In this document: in pieces, positions 8,984 to 17,079 of the stretch
Layout of the letters: the number at the start of each line of letters is the position of its first letter
Numbering within the stretch: the stretch's first letter is position 1
Assembly (NCBI GenBank): GCA_009773555.1
Contig: WSXZ01000057.1
Span: 1-60,641, forward strand
Length of the DNA stretch: 60,641 nt
Direction: 5' to 3'
Source: Methylocystaceae bacterium
Lineage (GTDB): Bacteria > Pseudomonadota > Alphaproteobacteria > Rhizobiales > Beijerinckiaceae
The notes under the pieces: generated by a model
What the model saw: only the letters and a program-made list of their open reading frames with translations
Database searches by the model: none
What the model was told of the DNA's origin: nothing
Program-made: the position numbers and the translations under genes

Positions 8984-9400
8984 TCAACTGATGCGGTCGT
9001 GGAGCGCCGCCTTGACGGATTTGCTCGCTTGCAGCGCGCCGAGCACGGTGATGGATTCGATGGTTTCGCGCGCGAGTTCCGGCGTGACGTCTTCGGCGAT
9101 GGACGCCAGTCCGAGGACATGGATGCGCAGTCTGCGGCCGGCCGCCTTCACGGTCTCGAGATCTTCACGGCTGTAGTGGCGCAAGCCGAGATCAAGCGTG
9201 TTGCGCACAATGGACTGCTTGACCGCGTCCGCATGCGCGCCGAGCTGGTTGCGAATCGCCGTGCGGATGAAGTCGGTGCGGTTGGAATAGAAGCCTTCGC
9301 GCACCAAGAGATCGATATGGCCGAGATCGACATATCCGACATTGATCGTGATTTTCTCGGCCTCCGGCGGCCTTTCTCGTAATTTGTGCAGGTCAGCCAT
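8984..9400 (-). CDS. Ribbon-helix-helix (CopG-like) transcriptional regulator
   Basis: This is a 138-residue protein. Residues 16-53, KITINVGYVDLGHIDLLVREG then FYSNRTDFIRTAIRNQL, fit a ribbon-helix-helix fold: one beta strand and two helices that dimerise and read the DNA major groove. The remaining 85 residues form an alpha-helical domain of unknown role, possibly for oligomerisation or ligand sensing. It precedes the PHB-depolymerase-like gene and probably controls it and itself. The repeated CCATC/GATGG sites at 9402-9439, directly upstream of and overlapping its ribosome binding site, are the likely operator. Confidence 0.8.
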   Translation of the reverse strand: MADLHKLRERPPEAEKITINVGYVDLGHIDLLVREGFYSNRTDFIRTAIRNQLGAHADAVKQSIVRNTLDLGLRHYSREDLETVKAAGRRLRIHVLGLASIAEDVTPELARETIESITVLGALQASKSVKAALHDRIS

Positions 9401-9401
9401 G

Positions 9402-9439
9402 CCATCCTCTTACCATCTGTATGGATGGTATATGGATGG
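9402..9439. promoter_or_regulatory. Four-half-site operator, 11-bp period
   Basis: CCATC occurs at 9402-9406 and 9413-9417, and its complement GATGG at 9424-9428 and 9435-9439, all exactly 11 bases apart. The inner pair lies in a perfect inverted repeat (TACCATC, 6 bases, GATGGTA; 9411-9430). One half-site per helical turn is what cooperating RHH dimers bind. The outermost site overlaps the AGAGG ribosome binding site of the regulator gene, so binding would block its expression. Assignment to this regulator is inference from position. Confidence 0.7.
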
Positions 9440-9528
9440 TGGCGACTTGGAACGCAAGTGGCGCGCACGCCCTTTATGCCATCGTCGACCTGACGACTGC
9501 GCCCGCGCGGTCGTGTTCTTTGCTACTC

Positions 9529-9558
9529 TTGACGCCGCCGCTTCAGGCGCCCTTATGT
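9529..9558 (+). promoter_or_regulatory. Candidate promoter of the mxaD-like gene
   Basis: TTGACG at 9529-9534 and TTATGT at 9553-9558 are 18 bases apart, about 50 bases before the ATG at 9611. The match is modest and rests on consensus only. Confidence 0.3.
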
Positions 9559-9610
9559 GCGCCTGCCCGCTCACACTGGCGGCCAAGATCAGGCTTTCTG
9601 GGAGATCCTA

Positions 9611-10162
9611 ATGACGTTTGTGCTTGCGCGCCGCGCATGTGTCGTTGCGGCCCTGTCGCTTCTTTCCGCCGGGCTGCTCGCCGGTCCCGCCTTCGCGCAT
9701 GGCCCATCGCGCCAGAAGGTCGTCGAAAAAATCGAAATCGACGCCCCGGCCGCGAAGGTTTGGGAGATCGTCGGCAATTTCCAGGATTGGAACTGGCATC
9801 CCGGCATTGCGAAGACCGAAGGGACGGGCGGCAACGCCGTCGACGCGAAGCGCAAGCTGACCCTCAAGAATGGGGGCACAATCGACGAGACGCTGACGAA
9901 ATACGACGCCGACGGCAAGTCGCTGAGCTACAAGATCGACGCCGTCGACGTGAAAGTTCTGCCGGTCAATAACTACGCTGCGACGATCAGCGTGAAGGAA
10001 GAGGGCGGCAAGAGCGTCGTCGAATGGAGGGGCGCGTTTTATCGCGGCTTCATGAACAATGATCCGCCGCCGGAGCTTTCCGACGAGGCGGGGCTGAAGG
10101 CGGTGAGCGATATTTACAAGTCAGGTCTCGCCGCGTTGAAGGCCAAGGCGGAGAGCAAGTAA
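9611..10162 (+). CDS. mxaD: MxaD-family SRPBCC protein (periplasmic)
   Basis: The 183-residue protein starts at ATG 9611 after GGAGA; the ORF upstream of that is not supported. A signal peptide ends at AFA-HGPS. The mature protein reads QKVVEKIEIDAPAAKVWEIV, DWNWHPGIAKTEGTGGNAV, LKNGGTIDETLTKYDA and EWRGAFYRGFMNNDPPPELSDEA. This is the MxaD pattern, a START/SRPBCC fold linked to methanol dehydrogenase clusters, where MxaD helps electron transfer from the dehydrogenase to cytochrome cL. No dehydrogenase genes are in the window, so the role here is inferred from family. A second, more diverged copy follows. Confidence 0.85.
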   Translation: MTFVLARRACVVAALSLLSAGLLAGPAFAHGPSRQKVVEKIEIDAPAAKVWEIVGNFQDWNWHPGIAKTEGTGGNAVDAKRKLTLKNGGTIDETLTKYDADGKSLSYKIDAVDVKVLPVNNYAATISVKEEGGKSVVEWRGAFYRGFMNNDPPPELSDEAGLKAVSDIYKSGLAALKAKAESK

Positions 10163-10200
10163 GCGCCGCTCATGAGAGTGAGGAAAACACACGCGAAAGC

Positions 10201-10257
10201 GGGCTTCCTCGTCCTTCGAGACGCGTGCTGCGCACGCTCCTCAGGATGAGGAAGCCC
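10201..10257. repeat. Interspersed palindromic repeat, family A
   Basis: GGGCTTCCTCGTCCT at 10201-10215 pairs with AGGATGAGGAAGCCC at 10243-10257, around a core with TTCGAGACGCGTGCTGCGCA. The same pattern occurs twice at 28776-28900. It sits between the two mxaD-like genes and contains the probable ATG (10246) of the second one. It is a non-coding dispersed repeat of a type common in this bacterial group. Confidence 0.75.
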
Positions 10258-10830
10258 TTCACCCGATCGCCCTGGGGCGATATCGCCGCAACGCGCCGAC
10301 GCATCCTTGGCGCCGCGGCGGGGCTCGCGGTGTTTCTGCCGATCGCCGCGTTCGCGGCGCATGGCGCGTCGCCGCTGAAAGTCGTCGAAACGACGATCGT
10401 CGATGCGCCGCCCGAAAAAGTCTGGGCGGTCGTCTCCGACTTCGCTCACGCCGACTGGCTGCCGGGCGTCGCCCGCATCGAAGCGTCGGGCGACGATGTG
10501 CCCGATCAGGCGCGGCGCAGGCTGATCATGGCCGACGGCGGCGTCATCGAGGAACTGCTGACCAAGCGCGACGCCGAACGGATGCTGCTTGGCGTGCATC
10601 GCGAAGGCGATGATGTGAAGCGCTTGCCGGCGACGAATTACACCGCGCTGATTACGCTGCGGCCTGCCGAAGGCGGCAAGACGCAGGTCGAATGGAAGGC
10701 GCGCTTCTACCGCGGTTATCCCAACAACGACCCGCCGCCGGAATTGAACGACGACGTCGCCATCGCGGCGGTCACGGCGATGCAGCGCGCCTATCTTGCG
10801 GCGTTGAAGACGAAGGTGGAAGCGAAGTGA
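10246..10830 (+). CDS. Second MxaD-like SRPBCC protein
   Basis: The product has about 194 residues from ATG 10246; a GTG at 10225 is an alternative, and both starts lie inside the family A repeat. The N-terminus has a long basic leader (MRKPFTRSPWGDIAATRRR) before a hydrophobic stretch ending AFA-AHGA, so export is likely. The body parallels the upstream MxaD: LKVVETTIVDAPPEKVWAVV, MADGGVIEELLTKRDA, EWKARFYRGYPNNDPPPELND. The WHP region is changed to DWLPGVARIE. It is a diverged tandem copy, possibly serving a different dehydrogenase. The unusual leader may come from the repeat, which could have replaced the original 5' end. Confidence 0.75.
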   Translation: MRKPFTRSPWGDIAATRRRILGAAAGLAVFLPIAAFAAHGASPLKVVETTIVDAPPEKVWAVVSDFAHADWLPGVARIEASGDDVPDQARRRLIMADGGVIEELLTKRDAERMLLGVHREGDDVKRLPATNYTALITLRPAEGGKTQVEWKARFYRGYPNNDPPPELNDDVAIAAVTAMQRAYLAALKTKVEAK

Positions 10831-10839
10831 GGCTTCAAC

Positions 10840-10956
10840 CCGTCATGCCCGCGCTTGTCGCGGGCATCCACGCCAAGACGATGCGATGCGCCGAAGGAAA
10901 AGCATTCAAGCATTTTGCGCTCGCGTGGATGGCCGGGACAAGCCCGGCCATGACGG
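10840..10956. repeat. Interspersed palindromic repeat, family B
   Basis: Two 34-base arms, 10840-10873 and 10923-10956, are near-perfect inverted copies of each other. They start CCGTCATGCC and end GGCCATGACGG, and each arm holds its own small hairpin (CCGCGCTTGTCGCGG and CCGGGACAAGCCCGG). This matches the dispersed element common in Hyphomicrobiales genomes. It lies 9 bases after the second mxaD-like gene and overlaps the start codon of the beta-propeller gene. Confidence 0.8.
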
Positions 10957-11885
10957 CGAGAGTGTTTCTCTCCATCGTCATTCTCGCCGCGCCCGCCATC
11001 GCCGACGAGGCGTTCGTCACCGCGCAAGGCGCCGACGCGCTCTCGATCGTCGATCTTTCCAAGATGCAGACCGTCGCGACGCTGCCCATCGGCGGCAAAC
11101 CGGCGGGAGTCGCGGTGTCGCGCGACGGCGCGCGCGCCTTCATCACCAGCCCCGAAGGCAAGTTTCTCACCGTCATCGACGCGGCGAGCCGCACGATCGA
11201 GAAGCGCATTCCGGTCGAAGGCGGGCCGCTCGGCGTCGCCGTGAGCCCCGACGGCAAGCGCGTCTATGTCGCCGATCTCTATGGCCGGCGCCTCGTCGAG
11301 ATTGATCTCGCAGGCGGCGCGCAGCGCAGCGTCGGCGTCGGCGCAATGGCGTCGGGCGTCGCGGTGGCGCCGGACGGCAAGACGATCATCGTCGCCGACC
11401 GCGACGACAATGCGTTGTCCCTCATCGACGCGGCGACGTTTTCACGCGTTGCGACCATAGCGGTCGGCAAGCATCCTTTCGGCGTGACGATCGACGCTTC
11501 CGGCGCGCGCGCCTATTCGGCGAATGTCGAATCCGACGACGTCAGCGTCGTCAACCTCGCGTCCCGCAAAGTCGTCGCGACGCTCAAATGCGGCAGCCGG
11601 CCTTACACGGTGGCGCTCGCCAAGGGCCGTGTCTTCGTCGCCAATCAGCATGCCGACAGCGTCAGCGTCTTCGACGCCGAGACCTTGGCGCCGCTTCAAA
11701 CTCTGAAGGTCGGCGAATATCCGGAAGGCTTGGCGGTCAGCGGCGACGGCGCGCGAATCTATGTCGCCAATTGGTTCTCGAACGAGCTTTGGGCGGTCGA
11801 CGCGCAGACGCTGAAAGTTCTGGGAAAAGCGGAGACCGGCGACGGCCCGCGGGCTTTCGGCGCATTCATTCGCGGGACGAAGTGA
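10950..11885 (+). CDS. YVTN-family beta-propeller protein, exported
   Basis: The product has about 311 residues from ATG 10950, which lies in the right arm of repeat B. The ORF upstream of it only translates the repeat. The N-terminus MTARVFLSIVILAAPAIADEA is a short signal peptide. The rest is made of roughly 40-residue blades such as KPAGVAVSRDGARAFIT, GPLGVAVSPDGKRVYVAD and YPEGLAVSGDGARIYVAN, forming a six- or seven-bladed propeller. YVTN propellers near methanol-oxidation genes are often called PQQ-associated, but no direct quinone-binding motif is evident. Its place behind two MxaD-like genes suggests a periplasmic accessory role in methylotrophy. Confidence 0.75.
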   Translation: MTARVFLSIVILAAPAIADEAFVTAQGADALSIVDLSKMQTVATLPIGGKPAGVAVSRDGARAFITSPEGKFLTVIDAASRTIEKRIPVEGGPLGVAVSPDGKRVYVADLYGRRLVEIDLAGGAQRSVGVGAMASGVAVAPDGKTIIVADRDDNALSLIDAATFSRVATIAVGKHPFGVTIDASGARAYSANVESDDVSVVNLASRKVVATLKCGSRPYTVALAKGRVFVANQHADSVSVFDAETLAPLQTLKVGEYPEGLAVSGDGARIYVANWFSNELWAVDAQTLKVLGKAETGDGPRAFGAFIRGTK

Positions 11886-11933
11886 CGCGGCCGTCATACA
11901 GCATCGGCAGGAACAGTTGGGATGTCATTCCCG

Positions 11934-12029
11934 ACGCGCGCAAAGCGCGCGATCGGGAATCCAGAATATTTAAACTTTGCGGGAGTTGCTCTGGATTCCC
12001 GGTCAGGCCTTCGGCCTGCCGGGAATGAC
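11934..12029. repeat. Interspersed palindromic repeat, family C, copy 1
   Basis: GTCATTCCCG at 11934-11943 pairs with CGGGAATGAC at 12020-12029. Inner parts also pair, with GGGAATCCAGA matching TCTGGATTCCC. The element fills the gap between the convergent beta-propeller and FAD-monooxygenase genes. A related copy lies inside the MBOAT gene at 47876-47983. Confidence 0.8.
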
Positions 12030-12042
12030 AAGAGGGATTGCA

Positions 12043-13257
12043 TCACGGCTGCGTTTCAACATGCTCGGGCCGCACGCCGAGACCGATGAGCCGCGCCGGC
12101 AGTCTGCGCAGCAGCGGAATGGCGTTGAGCAGCCGCAGCGCCAGCGGCGCATCGAAGGGTTTTTGCGCCGAGAGCACACTGCGCACGACGCGATTCTGGA
12201 TCGCGAGCTGAAGGGCCTGCGTCACGCGGGTCGGAAACTCCCGCCGGCGCTGCACGGCGGCGAGATCGTCGTCGCTTAGCGTGTTGGCGCGCAGCTTGGC
12301 GGCGAGAAGATTGGCGGTTGCGACAGCGTCCTGGATCGCGAGATTCACCCCGACGCCGCCGACGGGCGACATGGCGTGCGCGGCGTCGCCGATGCACAGC
12401 AATCCGGGGCGGCTCCAAATCTTGAGGCGGTTAACCTGAACGGTCAGCAGGCTCACGTCGCTCCAATCCTTGAGCGTGTCGACGCGATCGGCGAGGAAGG
12501 GCGTTAAGCCGGCGATGGAGTCGCGAAACGTCCCGATGCCTTTTTCGCGCAATTTTTCGGCGTCGCCCTTGGGGATGACGCAGCCGCACTGCCAATAGGC
12601 GCCGCGATCGATCATCGCCAGCATGCGCCCCGGCGCGATTCGGCCGAAGCTTTCGTCGGGATCGCTCTCCTTGCGCGGCAGTTTGAACCACAGCACGTCC
12701 ATCGGCGCGCCGAAGTCCTCGACGGGGAGCTTCGCGTCGGCGCGCATCGGCGAGCTGCGGCCGTCGGCGGCGATGACGAGCTTGGCCTCGATCTCCACGT
12801 CTCCTTCCGGCCCAGTCGCCGAAACGCCGCAGACGCGCTCGCCCTCTAACAAGAGGCGCTCGCCGGCAGTCTTCATCAGAAGGCGGAAGTTGGGCAGCGC
12901 GCGCGCATGCTCAGCAATGAAATCGAGAAAATCCCATTGCGGCATGAAGGCGATGAAATTGCACGCGCCGGGGAGGCTCGAAAAGTCGGCGACCTTATAT
13001 TGACGCTCCCCGATCCAGGCCGAAAGCTCGTAGGTCTTGTGGTGCGGAAGCCGCAGGAATTCATCGAGCAGGCCGAGTTCGTCCATGATGCGCAGCGTCG
13101 ACGGGTGAATCGTGTCGCCGCGAAAATCGCGCAGAAAATCGGCGTGTTTTTCGAGGACGATGACGTCAACGCCGGCGCGCGCGAGCAGAAATCCGGCCAT
13201 CAAGCCGGCAGGGCCGCCGCCGACGACGCAGCACTGGGTCGAAAGTGTCGTGGGCAT
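12043..13257 (-). CDS. FAD-dependent monooxygenase (PHBH/UbiH-like)
   Basis: The product has 404 residues from ATG 13257, preceded by GGAGG; the longer ORF adds an unlikely 31-residue leader. It shows CCVVGGGPAGLMAGFLLARAG, the N-terminal dinucleotide fold that binds FAD. LVIAADGRSSPMR is the DG motif, and LLCIGDAAHAMSPVGGVGVNLA is the GD motif contacting the flavin ribityl chain. These are the three signatures of group A flavoprotein monooxygenases. The substrate cannot be read from the sequence; ubiquinone-type or aromatic hydroxylation are options. It stands between repeat C and the divergent NDUFA12 gene. Confidence 0.85.
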   Translation of the reverse strand: MPTTLSTQCCVVGGGPAGLMAGFLLARAGVDVIVLEKHADFLRDFRGDTIHPSTLRIMDELGLLDEFLRLPHHKTYELSAWIGERQYKVADFSSLPGACNFIAFMPQWDFLDFIAEHARALPNFRLLMKTAGERLLLEGERVCGVSATGPEGDVEIEAKLVIAADGRSSPMRADAKLPVEDFGAPMDVLWFKLPRKESDPDESFGRIAPGRMLAMIDRGAYWQCGCVIPKGDAEKLREKGIGTFRDSIAGLTPFLADRVDTLKDWSDVSLLTVQVNRLKIWSRPGLLCIGDAAHAMSPVGGVGVNLAIQDAVATANLLAAKLRANTLSDDDLAAVQRRREFPTRVTQALQLAIQNRVVRSVLSAQKPFDAPLALRLLNAIPLLRRLPARLIGLGVRPEHVETQP

Positions 13258-13382
13258 GCATCCTCCGTCTGGGGGCGTCGCAAGCGGAAGCGCGAGCGGC
13301 TTCGATTGCGGGGTTGCGGCAAGGCTGGACATTGGCGCCATCAGACGCAATAAGGGGCCACAAAACCGAGGACGCCAGATAC

Positions 13383-13790
13383 ATGTCCTACATCGTTCGC
13401 TTCTTCACCTGGTGGAACCGCGCCACGCTCAGCACCGGCCTGTGGACGCTGCTGTACGGCGAGCGCGTCGGCGAAGATGAATTCGGCAATGTTTATTACC
13501 GTCGGCGCGGCGGCAAGATCGATTCCGCGCTCGGCTTTGAACGGCGCTGGGTGATCTATAACGGCTATTGCGAGGGTTCGGCGACGCCGCCCGGATGGTA
13601 TGGCTGGCTGCACCACACGGTGGACACGCCGCCGACGGACGAGACCTATCGGCCGCGCGGTTGGGAGCTTCCGCATCAGGCCAATTTGACCGGAACGCCG
13701 CAGGCCTATCGGCCGCCGGGCTCTCAGCTGGCGCTGGGCGAGCGGCCGCCTGCCGGCGGCGACTACGCCCCCTGGCGGCCCGAAGGCTGA
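13383..13790 (+). CDS. NADH:ubiquinone oxidoreductase accessory subunit, NDUFA12 family
   Basis: The product has 135 residues from ATG 13383; 46 upstream in-frame residues overlap the divergent gene and are rejected. Typical features are TWWNRATLSTGLWTLLYGERVGEDEFGNVYY, RRWVIYNG, EGSATPPGWYGWLHHTVD and a Pro-rich tail. NDUFA12 (B17.2) is a peripheral subunit of complex I shared by alphaproteobacteria and mitochondria, attached near the matrix/cytoplasmic arm. The downstream DUF2155 gene is its usual neighbour in this group. Confidence 0.9.
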   Translation: MSYIVRFFTWWNRATLSTGLWTLLYGERVGEDEFGNVYYRRRGGKIDSALGFERRWVIYNGYCEGSATPPGWYGWLHHTVDTPPTDETYRPRGWELPHQANLTGTPQAYRPPGSQLALGERPPAGGDYAPWRPEG

Positions 13791-13876
13791 GCGGCGCTCT
13801 CCTTGGAAAGGCCTTTCTTGCCTGCTTTCGTCCCCGGCTTGTTTTTGAGGCGGGCGGAGAATCATGCGGTGATCGG

Positions 13877-14632
13877 ATGAAGTTGCCCTTATCCCTGACG
13901 CCAGCGGCTGTCGGCGCGTGGGCTTTATTTGCGGTAGCCGCGTCAGCCGAGCCGATCCGGCATCCGACCGCGATCTTCGCCGGCCTCGACAAAACCACTG
14001 GACGCATCATCAATTTTGACGTCGCGATCGACGAAACGGTGCAGTTCGGCGCCCTTCAGGTGACGCCGCGCGTGTGCAACACGCGACCGCAGACCGAAAC
14101 GCCGCAGACGACGAGCTTCGTCGAGGTGGACGAACTCATCCTCAAGCCGGAACGCCGGGGCGACCCCAAGCCCGAAACGGTCAAAACCGACGCTAAACAA
14201 GAGGCGAAGCGCATCTTCTCGGGCTGGATGTTCGCCGCAAGTCCCGGTCTCCACGGAGTCGAGCATCCCGTCTATGACGTCTGGCTGGTCGACTGCAAAG
14301 GCGGCAAGGAAACGGTCGCGCCGCCGGCCGAGGCGGCCGCGCCGGCGGCTCCGCCTGCCGAGGCCGAGGCGACGGCCCCGCCCGAGGGGACCAGCGGCAA
14401 GAAGCGCCGCTCGCGCAGAGTCGAGCCGACGGCGCCGCCGCCGATGGAAAATCAGCCGATCGGGCCCGTAGATCAGGCCGCCCCGGCGCCCGTCGAGCCT
14501 GAGGCGGCGCCTGCGCCAGCGGAAGATCCTGCCGCGTCACCGGGCGGACGCAAGAAGAAGAAGCGGCGCGCCGAACAGCCCAGCCCCGCTGCGGCGCCGC
14601 CTCCAGCGAGCAACCCGCTGTTTCCGTTCTAA
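13877..14632 (+). CDS. DUF2155 domain protein, exported, Pro/Ala-rich tail
   Basis: The product has 251 residues from ATG 13877. A signal peptide ends near AASA-EPIRH. Residues 25-140 form the DUF2155 domain: [63 protein letters not shown]. The last 110 residues are low-complexity Pro/Ala with two basic patches (KKRRSRR, RKKKKRR), longer than in many relatives. The function is unknown; it is probably periplasmic. Its stop overlaps that of the convergent aat gene by 4 bases. Confidence 0.85.
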   Translation: MKLPLSLTPAAVGAWALFAVAASAEPIRHPTAIFAGLDKTTGRIINFDVAIDETVQFGALQVTPRVCNTRPQTETPQTTSFVEVDELILKPERRGDPKPETVKTDAKQEAKRIFSGWMFAASPGLHGVEHPVYDVWLVDCKGGKETVAPPAEAAAPAAPPAEAEATAPPEGTSGKKRRSRRVEPTAPPPMENQPIGPVDQAAPAPVEPEAAPAPAEDPAASPGGRKKKKRRAEQPSPAAAPPPASNPLFPF

Positions 14633-15297
14633 ACCTCAACCGCGGCCAGCGCCTGAGCGCCGCTTACGGGCGCGTTCTTCGGCCAGACGTTGAAGTTGGC
14701 CTTCTCTGGGAGCGCCTGTTCAAGCGCGCGATGATATTCCTCGCGCGAAACCTCGATCGCGCCGAGCGAGGCGAGATGCGGCGTAATGAATTGCGTGTCG
14801 AGCAGCTGGAAGCCGCCCGCCCGTAACCGCCCCATCAGGTGGACAAGCGCGACCTTTGAGGCGTCGCGCTCCAGATGGAACATGCTCTCCCCAAAAAAGG
14901 CGCTTCCGAGAGCGACGCCGTAGAGCCCTCCGACGAGACGCCCGTCGAGGCGGCATTCGACCGTATGTGCGAAGCCGATATCGAACAGCTCGCGATAAAG
15001 CCGGTGAATTTCGGCGTTGATCCAGGTCCGCTCACGTCGAAACGCGGGAGCCGCGCAGGCGTCGATCACCGCGTCGAAATCGCGATCGACGACGACCTCG
15101 AAGCGATCGGACCTTACCGTCTTGGCCAGCGAGCGCGACACGATGAAGTCATCGAGGGGAAAGATCGCGCGCCGCTCCGGATCGACCCAGTAAAGCTGAT
15201 CGTCGTCGGCGCTCTCGGCCATTGGGAAAAGCCCGATGGAATAGGCTCGGAGCAGAAGATGCGGGGTGATCGCATAGGGAGCGTTGAGGCGGGACAT
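14629..15297 (-). CDS. aat: Leucyl/phenylalanyl-tRNA--protein transferase
   Basis: The product has 222 residues from ATG 15297; a 37-residue upstream extension is not conserved in the family. It shows [47 protein letters not shown] and [24 protein letters not shown]. The enzyme adds Leu or Phe from aminoacyl-tRNA to proteins with N-terminal Arg/Lys, marking them for ClpS/ClpAP degradation in the cytoplasm. The gene lies between DUF2155 and the accCB genes, as in many Hyphomicrobiales. Confidence 0.95.
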   Translation of the reverse strand: MSRLNAPYAITPHLLLRAYSIGLFPMAESADDDQLYWVDPERRAIFPLDDFIVSRSLAKTVRSDRFEVVVDRDFDAVIDACAAPAFRRERTWINAEIHRLYRELFDIGFAHTVECRLDGRLVGGLYGVALGSAFFGESMFHLERDASKVALVHLMGRLRAGGFQLLDTQFITPHLASLGAIEVSREEYHRALEQALPEKANFNVWPKNAPVSGAQALAAVEV

Positions 15298-15368
15298 ATA
15301 CTCAAGGATAGCGGCGCGAGAACGCCGCGCCACCCTCGGGCGGCGAGTTTCTTGAAAGAAAGTCGAAT

Positions 15369-15689
15369 TTAATTGCGCGTCGAGCAGTTGAGCTTCTTGC
15401 CGCGCCATTCGACCATCGCGTCGTCGCCCTTGTTCCAGAACTCGATATTCTTGGCGACGTAGCGCGCGCCGCTCGCTGCCATGGCCTGTTTCGCCATCAC
15501 GGTCTCGCCTTTAAAGACAAGTTTGGCGCGATCGGCGTTCGCGCCAAGGAAAGTGACGCTCAGAGCGGCGTTGGCGTCGCCCGAACAAGTGAAGACGAAA
15601 GGACCGCGGACGGTGGTTTTTGCGTGGGCGGATGAGAGCGGCGCAGCTGCCGCCAGAACCGATGCGACGATGACCAAGGATCGGTTCAT
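15369..15689 (-). CDS. MliC-like C-type lysozyme inhibitor, exported
   Basis: This is a 106-residue protein with a signal peptide ([23 protein letters not shown]). The mature domain reads [42 protein letters not shown] and [12 protein letters not shown], matching the MliC/PliC fold that blocks host C-type lysozyme; the two Cys (FTC...LNC) would form its disulfide. There is no lipobox Cys at the cleavage site, so a soluble periplasmic form is likely. It lies downstream of accC on the same strand. Confidence 0.75.
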   Translation of the reverse strand: MNRSLVIVASVLAAAAPLSSAHAKTTVRGPFVFTCSGDANAALSVTFLGANADRAKLVFKGETVMAKQAMAASGARYVAKNIEFWNKGDDAMVEWRGKKLNCSTRN

Positions 15690-15707
15690 CTTATTCCGCC
15701 CTTCGCT

Positions 15708-17066
15708 CTAAAATCCGGGCTCGATGCCGCCCGTCGCCAAAAAATGCTCCAACCAATGAATGTCGTAAATTCCGTTTTGAACGTCGGCGTTGCGCACCAG
15801 CGTGCGGAACAGCGGAAGCGTCGTGTCGATGCCGTCGACGATAAATTCGTCGAGCGCGCGACGCAGTCGCATCAGCGCTTCCGTGCGGTTGCGCCCGTGA
15901 ACGATCAGTTTTCCGATGAGCGAATCGTAGTTGGAGGGGATCGTATAGCCCTGATAGACTGCTGAATCGACGCGAACGCCGACGCCGCCGGGCGGATGGT
16001 AATAAGCGATGCGCCCCGGCGAGGGCCTGAAGCTCGTGGGGTGCTCGGCGTTCACGCGACATTCGATGGCGTGGCCGTAGAACCACATGTCTTGCTGTCG
16101 CAGGGAGAGCGGCGAGCCTGCCGCGACTCGGATCTGTTCGCAGACGAGATCGACGCCGGTGATCGCCTCCGTCACCGGATGCTCGACCTGAATGCGCGTA
16201 TTCATCTCGATGAAATAGAATTCGCCGTTTTCGTAGAGAAACTCGATCGTGCCGGCGCCGGCGTACTGCATGTCTCGCATGGCGCGCGAGCAGATCTCGC
16301 CGATCTCCGAACGCTGCGCGTCGTTGAGCGCGGGCGAGGGGCTCTCTTCCCAGATCTTCTGGTGGCGGCGCTGCAGCGAACAGTCGCGCTCGCCGAGGTG
16401 AACCGCCTGGCCCTTGCCGTCGCCGAAAATCTGAAACTCGATATGGCGCGGCTTTTCGAGAAATTTCTCGAGGTAGACCGTATCATCGCCGAACGCGGCC
16501 TTCGCCTCGGTGCGCGCGGTGGCGATCGCGATGGGGAGGTCATGCGCGTCGCGCGCGACCTTCATGCCGCGGCCGCCGCCGCCGGACGCCGCCTTCACCA
16601 GAACGGGAAAGCCGATCCTTTCGGCGATCTTAAGCGCTTCCTTTTCGCTCAGGATGGGCCCGTCGGAGCCCGGCACGCAGGGAATGCCGAGCTTCCTTGC
16701 CGTCGCCTTGGCTTCGATCTTGTCGCCCATCAGGCGGATGTGCTCGGATTTCGGGCCGATGAAGGTGATGTTGTGCTCTTCGAGAATCTCGGCGAAGCGC
16801 GCGTTCTCCGAAAGGAACCCGTAGCCCGGATGCACCGCGTCCGCGCCGGTGATCTCGCAGGCGGAAAGCAGGGCAGGAATATTGAGATAGGAATCGCGGG
16901 CGGCCGCCGGCCCGATGCAGACGGATTCGTCGGCGAGCTTGACGTGCATGGCGTCGGCGTCGGCGGTCGAATGCACGGCGACCGTTGCGACGCCCAGTTC
17001 TTTGGCCGCGCGCAGGATGCGCAGCGCGATTTCGCCGCGGTTGGCGATAAGGATCTTGTCGAACAT
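15708..17066 (-). CDS. accC: Acetyl-CoA carboxylase biotin carboxylase subunit
   Basis: This 452-residue protein has the usual length. It shows [46 protein letters not shown] for ATP grasp, [17 protein letters not shown] and [14 protein letters not shown] with catalytic residues. It carboxylates the biotin on AccB with bicarbonate and ATP, the first half-reaction of fatty acid synthesis. It follows accB by 13 bases and is surely co-transcribed. The enzyme itself looks intact, unlike its partner. Confidence 0.97.
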   Translation of the reverse strand: MFDKILIANRGEIALRILRAAKELGVATVAVHSTADADAMHVKLADESVCIGPAAARDSYLNIPALLSACEITGADAVHPGYGFLSENARFAEILEEHNITFIGPKSEHIRLMGDKIEAKATARKLGIPCVPGSDGPILSEKEALKIAERIGFPVLVKAASGGGGRGMKVARDAHDLPIAIATARTEAKAAFGDDTVYLEKFLEKPRHIEFQIFGDGKGQAVHLGERDCSLQRRHQKIWEESPSPALNDAQRSEIGEICSRAMRDMQYAGAGTIEFLYENGEFYFIEMNTRIQVEHPVTEAITGVDLVCEQIRVAAGSPLSLRQQDMWFYGHAIECRVNAEHPTSFRPSPGRIAYYHPPGGVGVRVDSAVYQGYTIPSNYDSLIGKLIVHGRNRTEALMRLRRALDEFIVDGIDTTLPLFRTLVRNADVQNGIYDIHWLEHFLATGGIEPGF

Positions 17067-17079
17067 CTCTTACCGCCGC

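Noticed and set aside
7785-9176. 463-codon plus-strand ORF
   Set aside because: It is antisense to the depolymerase and RHH genes, both with clear motifs.
10692-10949. N-terminal extension of the beta-propeller ORF
   Set aside because: It overlaps the mxaD-like gene in another frame and then translates repeat B; the signal peptide begins after ATG 10950.
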